64,000 nucleotides of DNA from Epilithonimonas xixisoli (GTDB lineage: Bacteria > Bacteroidota > Bacteroidia > Flavobacteriales > Weeksellaceae): contig NZ_SOEO01000001.1 of NCBI RefSeq assembly GCF_004365655.1, positions 682,001-746,000 on the forward strand, read 5' to 3'. The position numbers and the translations under genes are program-made. The stretch's first letter is position 1; the number at the start of each line of letters is the position of its first letter. This document shows positions 44,697-53,031 of the stretch, one piece after another. The notes under the pieces are model-generated. The model had not been told where the DNA came from. It ran no database searches and saw nothing but the letters and a program-made list of their open reading frames with translations.

Positions 44697-44891
44697 ATGC
44701 AAGAAGGCACAGTAAAATTTTTCAACGAAACAAAAGGTTTCGGATTTATTTCTCCATCAGCAGGAGGAGACGACATCTTTGTACACTCAACAGGTTTAGT
44801 TAGCAGAAACATTCGCGAGAATGATAAAGTTACTTTTGAAGTGCAAAAAGGACCAAAAGGACTAAACGCTGTGAATGTAAAACTTGCATAA
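44697..44891 (+). CDS. cold-shock protein, CspA family
   Basis: A 64-residue single cold-shock domain with RNP1 KGFGFISP and RNP2 DIFVHST. Length and motifs are canonical. It binds single-stranded nucleic acids and melts RNA structure. Shares the long leader with the preceding gene and ends at a strong terminator. Confidence 0.95.
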   Translation: MQEGTVKFFNETKGFGFISPSAGGDDIFVHSTGLVSRNIRENDKVTFEVQKGPKGLNAVNVKLA

Positions 44892-44913
44892 TCATACAGT
44901 TATTCCTATAATC

Positions 44914-44944
44914 AATAAGCTCCAGTTTGGAGCTTATTTTTTTT
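44914..44944 (+). terminator. terminator of the cold-shock gene pair
   Basis: A 9-bp perfect stem (44915-44923 with 44929-44937) and a T-run. Confidence 0.85.
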
Positions 44945-44977
44945 GGCTTTATTTTGGTTGATTGGATTAATAAAAAT

Positions 44978-45238
44978 ATGGATGAAAATGTATTAGGATT
45001 AATAGCAGGCGGTTTGACATCCGTAGCCATGATGCCTCAACTCATCAAAGTTTTAAAAGAAAAAAACGCAGAAGATATTTCTATCTTGATGCTTTTAGTC
45101 TTGATTTCCGGACTTTCGCTCTGGGTTTGGTACGGAATCTTGAAAAACGAATTACCGATTATTTTATCCAATGGATTTTCAGTCTTGGTCAATTTAACCT
45201 TATTGATTTGCTGCTTTATCTTCAAAAAGAAGAATTAG
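44978..45238 (+). CDS. SemiSWEET/PQ-loop family small transporter
   Basis: An 86-residue protein with three membrane helices from the ATG at 44978 (the frame extends 17 codons upstream into the preceding terminator, which argues against that start). The PQ motif is present (AMMPQLIKVLK, helix 1), with the usual helix order ending in CCFIFKKKN. SemiSWEETs dimerise to transport sugars. The substrate is not predictable. Its last four bases overlap the convergent pdeM gene. Confidence 0.82.
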   Translation: MDENVLGLIAGGLTSVAMMPQLIKVLKEKNAEDISILMLLVLISGLSLWVWYGILKNELPIILSNGFSVLVNLTLLICCFIFKKKN

Positions 45239-45879
45239 ATTTCATAGATTTCAGAATCTGTGAATACAAAGTAAGTTCCTTTTTTAGGAATATTTTTCGT
45301 GTCCAATCCTGTAAATTCACTGAAAGCCGGCAACAATAATTGCTTGGAAGTCTGAGCAAAACAAGGCAGTTTTATCCGTTTCACAGGCGAATTGATGACA
45401 AAGCCAGGATGAATGTGTCCTGTAATCTGAAACTTAGAATTCGAACGGTCAAAGTCGTGAACAAAAGCGATATCATCGATTTCTAAAGAAGCACTTCTAG
45501 AATCTAAACATAATTTCTTTTCTAAAGTTTTGGAAATTTTATCGTGATTTCCTTCCACCAAACAGAACTTGATATCTGGATATTGATTTTGCCAAGCACA
45601 AAATTCATCCACATCAGAATTATTTCCTGCGTGCAATAAATCGCCCACGATAATGAATTTTTCGGGCTGAAAATTTTCAATTAAAATAGATAACCGTTCC
45701 AAATCATTTTTCATAATATGATTTGCCAAAGCAATTCCGTTTTTCCTGAAATGGGCTGTTTTACCGATGTGTAAATCAGAGAAAATCAAGGCTTTTTCCT
45801 TTTCCCAAAATAATGCACGTTGGTTGGTGAGCGTGAAAATTTCATTGTGTATCGTAATGTCTTTGGTTGCTATATTCAT
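45235..45879 (-). CDS. pdeM: ligase-associated DNA damage response endonuclease PdeM
   Basis: A 214-residue calcineurin-like metallophosphatase. Metal ligands are seen in DLH (35-37), GD (79-80), GNHD (110-113) and GHIHPG near 148-153. In many bacteria this gene sits with an ATP-dependent ligase, an Lhr-type helicase and an MBL-fold exonuclease; here it is the last of the three found, 24 bases after the helicase gene. Confidence 0.9.
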   Translation of the reverse strand: MNIATKDITIHNEIFTLTNQRALFWEKEKALIFSDLHIGKTAHFRKNGIALANHIMKNDLERLSILIENFQPEKFIIVGDLLHAGNNSDVDEFCAWQNQYPDIKFCLVEGNHDKISKTLEKKLCLDSRSASLEIDDIAFVHDFDRSNSKFQITGHIHPGFVINSPVKRIKLPCFAQTSKQLLLPAFSEFTGLDTKNIPKKGTYFVFTDSEIYEI

Positions 45880-45903
45880 AATAAGGTTGGAAGATGGAAG
45901 TTT

Positions 45904-48360
45904 TTATTCGTCCTTAATATTTCTTCCGGATTGCTTAATTAATTTCTGAATTCTCGCATCCAGATTTTCACTCGTCAAAGTCTGTCTCAAACTGTCAACT
46001 TTAATAGGAAAACTTAAAGGCGTAAATTTATCTGAAAATTTTAAAATAAACTTCGATTTTTCAATTCTTTTAAAAGCTTCAACTAATCTTTGCTCCTGCA
46101 ATTGCATATTAAAAACCTCCGTGTAAGCCTGTCTTACAAGAAAATGATTTGGATCGTAATCTTCCAACACTTTAAAAATCAATCCGGCAGAACTTTGAAG
46201 TGATTTATTAGAACGTTGCTGTCCCGGAAAATTCTGTACCACCATTCCTGAAATTACTGCAATATCTCTGAATTTACGTCTCGCCATTTCTGCCGAATTA
46301 ATACTCGAAATCACATCGACCATCAGATTATCTCTGGTCAGAATTTTAGCTAAATTATCTTCATTCAGCGGAATTTCTTTATCACTAAAAAGTTCAAAAC
46401 CATAGTCATTCATCGCCATTGAAAAAGAAATCGGAGCAAGTTTTGAAATTCGGTAAGCAATTAATGCAGCCATTACTTCGTGCACCAAACGTCCTTCAAA
46501 TGGATACATAAATAAGTGATAGCCTTCACGGTTTTTAATTAATTCAACTAAAAATTCATCCTCTCTCGGAATGTGAGAGCGCTTCTCCTGATTGGCTAAA
46601 AGCGGATGCAGAAACTTCAATTCTTTCTCAGAAGCCTTTGGGTTAAGTGCTCCGGACAGTTTCTCTCTTAAAAAATGCCCTAAATTTGAACTCAAAGGCA
46701 ATCTTCCACCCAAATAACTCGGAGCCTGAGCTTTACCTTTTGAAGCCCTCACGAAAACCGTCATATCCTTAATCATTGCCACTTCCAGAACCCGACCAGC
46801 CAAAATAAATTTTTCTTCTTTTTTCAGCCTCGAAATAAAATATTCCTCCACCATTCCAATGTAACCGCCGGAAATAAATTTCACTTTCAGCATTGCATCG
46901 CTTACGATTGCGCCCATATTCATCCGGTGCAACACCGCGATTTTTCGGGAAGTGACTTTGTGCAGTCCATCTTCCATCACGACGACTTTATGATATTCTT
47001 CATAGCTTTTCAATGCACTTCCGCCAATCGTGAGAAAATCAATCACCCCTTTCCATTCTTCATCTCTGATTTCCTGAAATGTGTAGACTTTTTTAATTCT
47101 TTCATAAACTTCAGCAGGGAAAAATCCGTCGCCAACCGCCAAAGTCATTAAGAATTGAACCAAAACATCAAAACATAAAACCAAAGGTTCACGAGGCTCA
47201 ATGACTTTCTGTTTTACAGCTTCCTTCAACGCTGCAACTTCAATTAATTCCAAAGAATGCGTCGGAACACAGAAGATTTTTGAAGTTTCAAAAGGGGAGT
47301 GGCCGCTTCGTCCCGCACGTTGCAAAAATCTCGCAACACCTTTGGCAGAGCCGATTTGAATGACTGTGTCAACAGGTTTAAAATCAATTCCCAAGTCCAA
47401 AGATGATGTGGAAACAACCGCTTTCAGTTTTCCCGAACTTAAATTTTCCTCAATCCAGATTCTCAGATGCGCATCAATCGAACTGTGGTGAATAGCGATT
47501 TGTCCGGCAAAATCTGGGTAGGCGTTGAGCAAAAGCTGATACCACATTTCGCTCTGACTTCGGGTATTTGTAAAAACAATTGTCGATTTAGATTCCAGAA
47601 TAATCGGAACGACTTTATCGGCTAATTTCTGTCCGAGATGCCCTGCCCACGGCAACAGTTCAACTTCATCAGGAAAAACAGATAGAATTTCGATTTTCTT
47701 CTGTTCTTTAGCTGTGATTTTCGTCTTTTTAATATCAAAAGGAATCAAAACATCCATCGCTTCCTCCAAATTTCCGATGGTCGCTGTAATTCCCCATATC
47801 TTTACTTTTGGAACATAATGTACGAGCTGCGAAATGCCCAATTCAAGCATCACACCACGTTTTGAGCCTAATAATTCGTGCCACTCATCCACCGCCACGC
47901 AATGCATATCCGTAAAAAACCGCTGATGATTTTTCTGTCCTAAAAGCAGGTGCAGACTTTCGGGCGTCACTACCAAAATTTCAGGCATATTTTTTACCTG
48001 CTGCTGACGGACTTTTGGGTCGGTATCGCCGTTTCTGACGCCAACTGTCCAATCCAATCCAATCTCGTCAATCGCTTCCTGCATTGCTTTTGCGATATCT
48101 TTTGCGAGTGAACGAAGTGGCGTAATCCAAATCATTTTCAGTCCATTTTTATACTTGTCAGGATAAGTCAGGAAATCTGAAATCAAAGCTAAAAATACCG
48201 AAAAAGTTTTCCCAAAACCCGTGGGAGCCACAACCATTCCACTGTAGCCATTCCCGAATTTCTGCCAAGTATCCACTTGAAATTTGAATGGAGAATTGCC
48301 TTTTTCCATCATCCAATTCTGAATGATTTTAAAGCCTTCGGTATTTTCGTAGTTGCTCAT
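45904..48360 (-). CDS. ligase-associated DNA damage response DEXH-box helicase (Lhr-type)
   Basis: An 818-residue superfamily 2 helicase from the ATG at 48360; a GTG four codons upstream is possible. Walker A APTGFGKT is at 45-52, the DEWH box at 158-161, and the second RecA domain ends with QRAGRSGHSP. An Lhr-type C-terminal region of about 400 residues follows. It translocates on single-stranded DNA. It is separated from the ligase gene upstream by a 329-base spacer filled with a palindromic element. Confidence 0.92.
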   Translation of the reverse strand: MSNYENTEGFKIIQNWMMEKGNSPFKFQVDTWQKFGNGYSGMVVAPTGFGKTFSVFLALISDFLTYPDKYKNGLKMIWITPLRSLAKDIAKAMQEAIDEIGLDWTVGVRNGDTDPKVRQQQVKNMPEILVVTPESLHLLLGQKNHQRFFTDMHCVAVDEWHELLGSKRGVMLELGISQLVHYVPKVKIWGITATIGNLEEAMDVLIPFDIKKTKITAKEQKKIEILSVFPDEVELLPWAGHLGQKLADKVVPIILESKSTIVFTNTRSQSEMWYQLLLNAYPDFAGQIAIHHSSIDAHLRIWIEENLSSGKLKAVVSTSSLDLGIDFKPVDTVIQIGSAKGVARFLQRAGRSGHSPFETSKIFCVPTHSLELIEVAALKEAVKQKVIEPREPLVLCFDVLVQFLMTLAVGDGFFPAEVYERIKKVYTFQEIRDEEWKGVIDFLTIGGSALKSYEEYHKVVVMEDGLHKVTSRKIAVLHRMNMGAIVSDAMLKVKFISGGYIGMVEEYFISRLKKEEKFILAGRVLEVAMIKDMTVFVRASKGKAQAPSYLGGRLPLSSNLGHFLREKLSGALNPKASEKELKFLHPLLANQEKRSHIPREDEFLVELIKNREGYHLFMYPFEGRLVHEVMAALIAYRISKLAPISFSMAMNDYGFELFSDKEIPLNEDNLAKILTRDNLMVDVISSINSAEMARRKFRDIAVISGMVVQNFPGQQRSNKSLQSSAGLIFKVLEDYDPNHFLVRQAYTEVFNMQLQEQRLVEAFKRIEKSKFILKFSDKFTPLSFPIKVDSLRQTLTSENLDARIQKLIKQSGRNIKDE

Positions 48361-48363
48361 TTT

Positions 48364-48701
48364 TTTTACCACATAATATTTTTACCACAAAAGTCACAAA
48401 AGATGAGTTTTATGTATGACTTTCTTAAAGTTCAAAAAAGGTAAGTCTCCATTTTTTTACCAAATAATATTCTTACCAAAAAAGTTATAAAAGAAAGGCT
48501 TTAATTATAATTTTTTATAGTTCATTAAAGGAGATACTTATTTCCACTTCATATTTTTTACCACAAAAGTCACAAAAGAAAAGCTTTAATTAATACTTTT
48601 AAAAGTTCAAAAAAGCCCTTTGTATAAGCTTTTTTGAACTTCTGATTTTCATTAATCAAAACAATTACAAAAACTTTTGTGACTTTTGTGGTTGATATTT
48701 T
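48364..48701. repeat. palindromic intergenic element with two decayed arm copies
   Basis: The spacer between ligase and helicase genes holds a large inverted repeat: CCACAAAAGTCACAAAAG at 48561-48578 pairs with its reverse complement at 48674-48691, and inside it AAGTTCAAAAAAGC (48603-48616) pairs with 48628-48641. The left arm occurs two more times upstream: well preserved at 48385-48440 (with AAAGTTCAAAAAAG at 48427-48440) and degenerate from about 48475. The structure resembles a non-autonomous MITE/REP-like element. No gene is present. Confidence 0.7.
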
Positions 48702-50282
48702 TTACTGTATCAATTTCTTAATCTCTTCAATATCATCAATTTCATCCACTTTTTTATCTTTTCGCCATCTTAAAATTCTTGGGAAACGCAATGCAACACC
48801 GCTTTTGTGACGGTTGCTGAAACCAATTCCTTCAAAGGCAATTTCGAAAACCAATTCAGGTTTCACGGTTCGAACAGGTCCAAATTTTTCAATCGCATTT
48901 TTATTCACAAACTTGCTGACTTCCATTATTTCTTTGTCGGTCAATCCTGAATAGGCTTTGGCAATGGTTACCAGTTTATCGCCACTTTTCACAGCAAAAC
49001 TGTAATCGGTATAGTAGGCACTTCGTCGGCCGCTTCCTTTCTGAGCGTAAATCAAAACCGCATCAATCGTCAGCGGACTGATTTTCCATTTCCACCAATC
49101 GCCTTTTTTTCTTCCGGAATGATAATGGGAATTTTTCTGTTTCAGCATCAGACCTTCGCTGTTAATTTCCCTTGAATTTTCTCTGATTAAATCCAATCTG
49201 CTCCAATCATCAAAATCAATCGCCTGAGAAATTTTAATTTTTTCAGGCGCTTCATTCAGCAGTAATTCTTCCAACATTGCTCTTCTTGCAGAGATTGGTT
49301 TTTCCCTTAAATCGGTTCCTTCAAGCTCTAAAATATCGTAAGCAAAAACTTCAATTGGAATTTCTGCAAGCATTTTTTTGGTTAAAGTTTTACGGTTTAA
49401 TCGTTTCTGTAATTCATTAAAATTTAAAACGTTACCTTCCTTTACCGCAAGTATTTCTCCATCAATAACGAAATTTCCTTTCATATTCTGAACCACTTCT
49501 GCAATTTCAGGAAACTGTTCTGTCACCAATTCTTCTCCACGCGACCAGATGAAAACTTCATCGTTTCTTCTGATAATTTGTCCACGAATTCCGTCCCACT
49601 TGTATTCAATCAGCCATTCATCGGGATTACCGAGTTCTTCCAAATCTTTTTCCAAAGGATAAGCCAGACAAAAAGGGTAGGGTTTTGAATTGTCGGGATT
49701 GATATTTTCAGCCGAAATCAGTTCCTGAAACGAGACTTCATCCGGTTGCCATTTTCCCATCAGACTGTGCATCAGCGTGCTCGCTTCCTGTCCGGAAAAT
49801 TTAGTCAGAGAATTAATTAAAGTCTTAGATGATACCCCAATTCTGAAACTTCCGCCCAGTAATTTATTGAAAATCAACCGTTCTGTATAATCCAAACCAT
49901 TCCAAGAGTTGAGAACAAATTCTTTTTTCTCGGCTTCGGTTTTTGTTTTTAAACCAATAATTTCCGTCATCCATTCAGACAAAGTTTTTTCGATTTTTTC
50001 CGTTGGTGGCGGGAGAATCAAAGAAATCGTCTCGCCCAAATCTCCAACCGAAGAATAACTTTCCTGAAACAGCCAAAAAGGCAATTGGATAATCTCCAAC
50101 GCCCATTCTTTCATATAATTAGTGTTGATATTTCGCTTTGGTCTCTTACCCGTAAACAAGGCGATAAACCACAATTTATCGTCATCCGGTGCACGCTCAA
50201 GATAATCGATGATGGCATCGATTTTAGCATTGGTTTTATTGGTGCTCTCGAGGGCGTTGATGAGTTCTGCGAAATTTTTCAT
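48702..50282 (-). CDS. ATP-dependent DNA ligase
   Basis: A 526-residue ligase. The N-terminal DNA-binding domain (about 1-190) is followed by the adenylation domain with the nucleophile K228 in EYKWDGIRGQ, then DGEILA and the C-terminal OB fold (about 410-515). It seals nicks and belongs to the ligase-associated DNA damage response group, whose helicase and PdeM follow on the same strand. The MBL exonuclease usual for this cluster is not in the window. The ATG at 50282 is clear. Confidence 0.93.
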   Translation of the reverse strand: MKNFAELINALESTNKTNAKIDAIIDYLERAPDDDKLWFIALFTGKRPKRNINTNYMKEWALEIIQLPFWLFQESYSSVGDLGETISLILPPPTEKIEKTLSEWMTEIIGLKTKTEAEKKEFVLNSWNGLDYTERLIFNKLLGGSFRIGVSSKTLINSLTKFSGQEASTLMHSLMGKWQPDEVSFQELISAENINPDNSKPYPFCLAYPLEKDLEELGNPDEWLIEYKWDGIRGQIIRRNDEVFIWSRGEELVTEQFPEIAEVVQNMKGNFVIDGEILAVKEGNVLNFNELQKRLNRKTLTKKMLAEIPIEVFAYDILELEGTDLREKPISARRAMLEELLLNEAPEKIKISQAIDFDDWSRLDLIRENSREINSEGLMLKQKNSHYHSGRKKGDWWKWKISPLTIDAVLIYAQKGSGRRSAYYTDYSFAVKSGDKLVTIAKAYSGLTDKEIMEVSKFVNKNAIEKFGPVRTVKPELVFEIAFEGIGFSNRHKSGVALRFPRILRWRKDKKVDEIDDIEEIKKLIQ

Positions 50283-50396
50283 CGGACTGATTTTCGGATT
50301 GAAAACTGGAATTTAGTTTCAAGAAAGGCTCAGATTATAAAATCCAAGCCTTAATATTTTACTTAAAAAATTGTGGCAATTGACCACAAAATAATT

Positions 50397-50666
50397 TTAG
50401 TGGGTAGCGTTTTGAACGTCTGTTTTCACTTCTTCAGCTTTGTTTTTGAATTGGTCAGCTGTTTCAGTCGCTCTATCTTTCAGCTGGTCTGCTGTTTGAT
50501 TTGCTTTGTCCTTCAGGTCATTTCCGAATTTCGTCAGATTTTCCTTTGCAGTGTTGAAGGTATCTTTCACCTTTTGTTGATCTTCCGGAGAAGATTTTTT
50601 GTATTTCCACCACGCCAAAGCGCCAACTCCTAACAATGCCAATAGGCCATTTGTTTTATTTCCCAT
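50397..50666 (-). CDS. YtxH/LEA-like small membrane-anchored protein
   Basis: An 89-residue protein with a Gly/Leu-rich hydrophobic start (GLLALLGVGALAWW, about 7-20) and an amphipathic Lys/Asp/Ala/Thr-rich helical tail of repeats (DQLKDRATETADQFKNKAEE). This is the pattern of YtxH-like and LEA-like stress proteins, thought to protect membranes or proteins in desiccation. Function inferred only from composition. Confidence 0.7.
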   Translation of the reverse strand: MGNKTNGLLALLGVGALAWWKYKKSSPEDQQKVKDTFNTAKENLTKFGNDLKDKANQTADQLKDRATETADQFKNKAEEVKTDVQNATH

Positions 50667-50752
50667 TTTTGTAATTTTTTGTAGTTAATAAACTGATTTG
50701 TAAAGAGAGTAGAAAATTTTGTGCCAACAATCCAAGATTTGCATATTTTTTT

Positions 50753-50803
50753 GGGCGTGCCCCTCTCCAGCGCTAAGGCCAATGCTCGGGTCGGGCTGTC
50801 CAT
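50753..50803. repeat. GC-rich interspersed repeat (GGGCGTGCCC...CGGGTCGGGCTGTCC)
   Basis: A GC-rich stretch in an AT-rich intergenic region, reading GGGCGTGCCCCTCTCC, then CGGGTCGGGCTGTCC. From general knowledge, sequences of this pattern recur between genes in Bacteroidota genomes. Only one copy is in this window. It has no coding support. Confidence 0.5.
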
Positions 50804-50924
50804 TACAATCTTTTTATTTTTTAGAACTTTGGTTTTCCAAATATAATTTTCAACAAAAAAAATAAAAAGGATTTCCACTACCATCCCTCACGCGCTTCGC
50901 AAAGTACAACTTTTTGTCATCCAA

Positions 50925-52265
50925 TTATCGTTTCAAATCCGTTAGAAGCTGAGCCAATTTCTGAGTCAATTCTTTCCGACTGAATTCATTAATATTCGCA
51001 GAATTCTCTATCGATTTTCCAGATTTCCAATCGTTATAAAGTGACAAAATAAAATCAGAGATTTCCCCACTTTCCGAATAATCGAAATGTTTACCGGCTT
51101 TCGTTTTATCAAGTATGGTTTCCACATCCGCATCTTTCGGACCGAATGAAATAATCTGTTTTCCTGTCGCCAGATATTCAAACAATTTTCCTGGAATAAT
51201 GCCATTCGAACTTTCATTGGGAAAATTAGTAATCAATAGCAAATCAGAATTTTCCATTTCTTTCACAGATTCGTCGTGCGCCAAATAACCAAGATTCTTG
51301 ATATTATTTTTAAGAACAGAATTTTCAATATTATTCAAAATTTTATCATCAATTCGTCCGACAAATTTCAATTCAAAATCATTAGCAAAATCTGGTTGTT
51401 TTTCGCAAAGTTCCTTCAACGATTTCCAAAGATTTTCGGGATTTCTCAATTGTTCCAAAATGCCAACATAACTTAATGTGAATTTTGCAGAATCGTGGAT
51501 TTGTAAAATCGAATTCTCAATATCATTTTTTACAATTTTACGATTTAACGATTCAACATTTTCATCAAACCCATTCGTCACACAAAAAGCATTCGCTCCA
51601 TTTTTCCTGAAATTTTCTGCATCCGTGTAACTTGTTGCCAAAGTCAAATCGGCATTTTCGAAAACAGATTTTTCAAGCTGTCTGTGTTTTTTGTCAGAGC
51701 TTGAGGTGAGTTTTAAATGTTTGTAATAAGAAATTTCTGTCCACGGATCGCGGAAGTCGGCAATCCATTTTAGATTAGGTAATTCCTTTTTCAGTCCAAG
51801 TCCAATCAGATGCAAACTGTGAGGCGGACCAGTTGTGACAATTGTATTAATCTGATTTTCAGTTAAATATTTTTTTAAAAATTTAATCGAAGGTTTTATC
51901 CAAAATTTCCTTGCATCCGGAATGAAAAAATTTCCTCTGATGAAAATTGAAAGTTTAGAAATAAAAGATTGATTCTTACCAACATCAAACTGTCCACCTT
52001 TAAATTTCTTATTGCTCTTACTGAATTTCTCAGCAATCTGATAAGGTTCCCAAATATTGGTTTTCACGATTTTCAGATTTTTTGGAACTTCTTTTGTCAA
52101 AGTCTCATCCACCAAAGGATAACTCGGATTTTCCGGCGTGTAAATAATTGGTTCCCAACCAAATTCCGGCAAATATTTTGCAAACTTCAACCAACGTTGT
52201 ACGCCAGGTCCGCCAGCTGGAGGCCAATAATATGTGACGATTAAAACTTTTTTAGAATTTTCCAT
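50925..52265 (-). CDS. glycosyltransferase (GT-B fold, family 4-like)
   Basis: A 446-residue glycosyltransferase. N-terminal acceptor domain (PPAGGPGVQRWLKFAKYLPE, about 15-34), then a donor-binding domain with LSYVGILEQLRNPE, VGRIDD, and a Glu-containing segment GIIPGKLFEYLATGKQII (about 375-393), typical for GT4 enzymes using nucleotide sugars. Acceptor and sugar unknown; probably surface polysaccharide. Monocistronic. Confidence 0.85.
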   Translation of the reverse strand: MENSKKVLIVTYYWPPAGGPGVQRWLKFAKYLPEFGWEPIIYTPENPSYPLVDETLTKEVPKNLKIVKTNIWEPYQIAEKFSKSNKKFKGGQFDVGKNQSFISKLSIFIRGNFFIPDARKFWIKPSIKFLKKYLTENQINTIVTTGPPHSLHLIGLGLKKELPNLKWIADFRDPWTEISYYKHLKLTSSSDKKHRQLEKSVFENADLTLATSYTDAENFRKNGANAFCVTNGFDENVESLNRKIVKNDIENSILQIHDSAKFTLSYVGILEQLRNPENLWKSLKELCEKQPDFANDFELKFVGRIDDKILNNIENSVLKNNIKNLGYLAHDESVKEMENSDLLLITNFPNESSNGIIPGKLFEYLATGKQIISFGPKDADVETILDKTKAGKHFDYSESGEISDFILSLYNDWKSGKSIENSANINEFSRKELTQKLAQLLTDLKR

Positions 52266-52394
52266 TTAAGAATTTCGGCTTCATCAAACTATTCAGTAAA
52301 TTTATCTGTTTTTTCGAAAGGTCTAAAATAGGACTTTTACAATTCGCTTCAAAACCAAAATCAACAAAAACATTAATTTCTATTTTCCAGACCA

Positions 52395-52946
52395 ATGAAC
52401 TATTTCTCTGACCAAAAATTCACAAAAATCAAAATTGAAAAAGCGGATTATGAAAACTGTATTTTCACCGAGTGCAACTTTGCCGGTCAAGATTTATCAG
52501 ATTTCAAATTCTCTGATTGTGATTTCAAAGATTGTGATTTAAGCAATGCAAAAATCCATCGAACTGCTTTCCGAGAAGTGGTTTTCAAAAATTGTAAAAT
52601 GATTGGGCTTAATTTTGACGAGGCGCATTCCTTCAATATATCTTTCAAATTTGAGGATTGTCTGCTCAATCATTCTTCGTTTTATCAATTGGATATCAGA
52701 AAAACAACGTTTAAAAATTGCAGTTTGAAAGAAGCTGATTTTGCAGAAGCGAATCTTTCAAATTCATTTTTTGATCAATCGGATTTGACAAATGCTGTTT
52801 TTGATCGAACGATTTTAGACAATGCAAATCTCAAAAATGCCATCAATTTTTCCATCGATCCGAATAAAAATCAACTCAAAAAAACCAAATTTGCAAAAGA
52901 TAATCTCGCCGGATTATTGGAGCAATTGCCAATCATTATTGATTAG
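52395..52946 (+). CDS. pentapeptide-repeat protein
   Basis: A 183-residue protein with pentapeptide repeats from about residue 16 to 160, for example DLSDFKFSDCDFKDCDLSNA and ADFAEANLSNSFFDQSDLTN. It folds as a right-handed beta-helix. Length and cysteine-rich repeats resemble Qnr/McbG proteins that protect gyrase, but sequence alone cannot tell; a resistance role is not established here. Start ATG at 52395. Confidence 0.85.
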   Translation: MNYFSDQKFTKIKIEKADYENCIFTECNFAGQDLSDFKFSDCDFKDCDLSNAKIHRTAFREVVFKNCKMIGLNFDEAHSFNISFKFEDCLLNHSSFYQLDIRKTTFKNCSLKEADFAEANLSNSFFDQSDLTNAVFDRTILDNANLKNAINFSIDPNKNQLKKTKFAKDNLAGLLEQLPIIID

Positions 52947-52951
52947 TATCT

Positions 52952-52985
52952 AACTTTGTCAAAGTTCCAAATCTTTGACAAAGTT
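52952..52985. repeat. palindromic element of the GTCAAAG family
   Basis: A 13-bp perfect stem (52952-52964 with 52973-52985) with loop TTCCAAAT. It closely resembles the hairpin at 62931-62963. It may also act as a terminator for the preceding gene. Confidence 0.55.
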
Positions 52986-53031
52986 TTTCATCATTTTTCA
53001 AATTTGGGATTTAAATTATACTATTAAGACA

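Noticed and set aside
50630-50884. Open frame of 84 codons on the - strand
   Set aside because: It spans the GC-rich interspersed repeat and overlaps the start of the YtxH-like gene in another frame.
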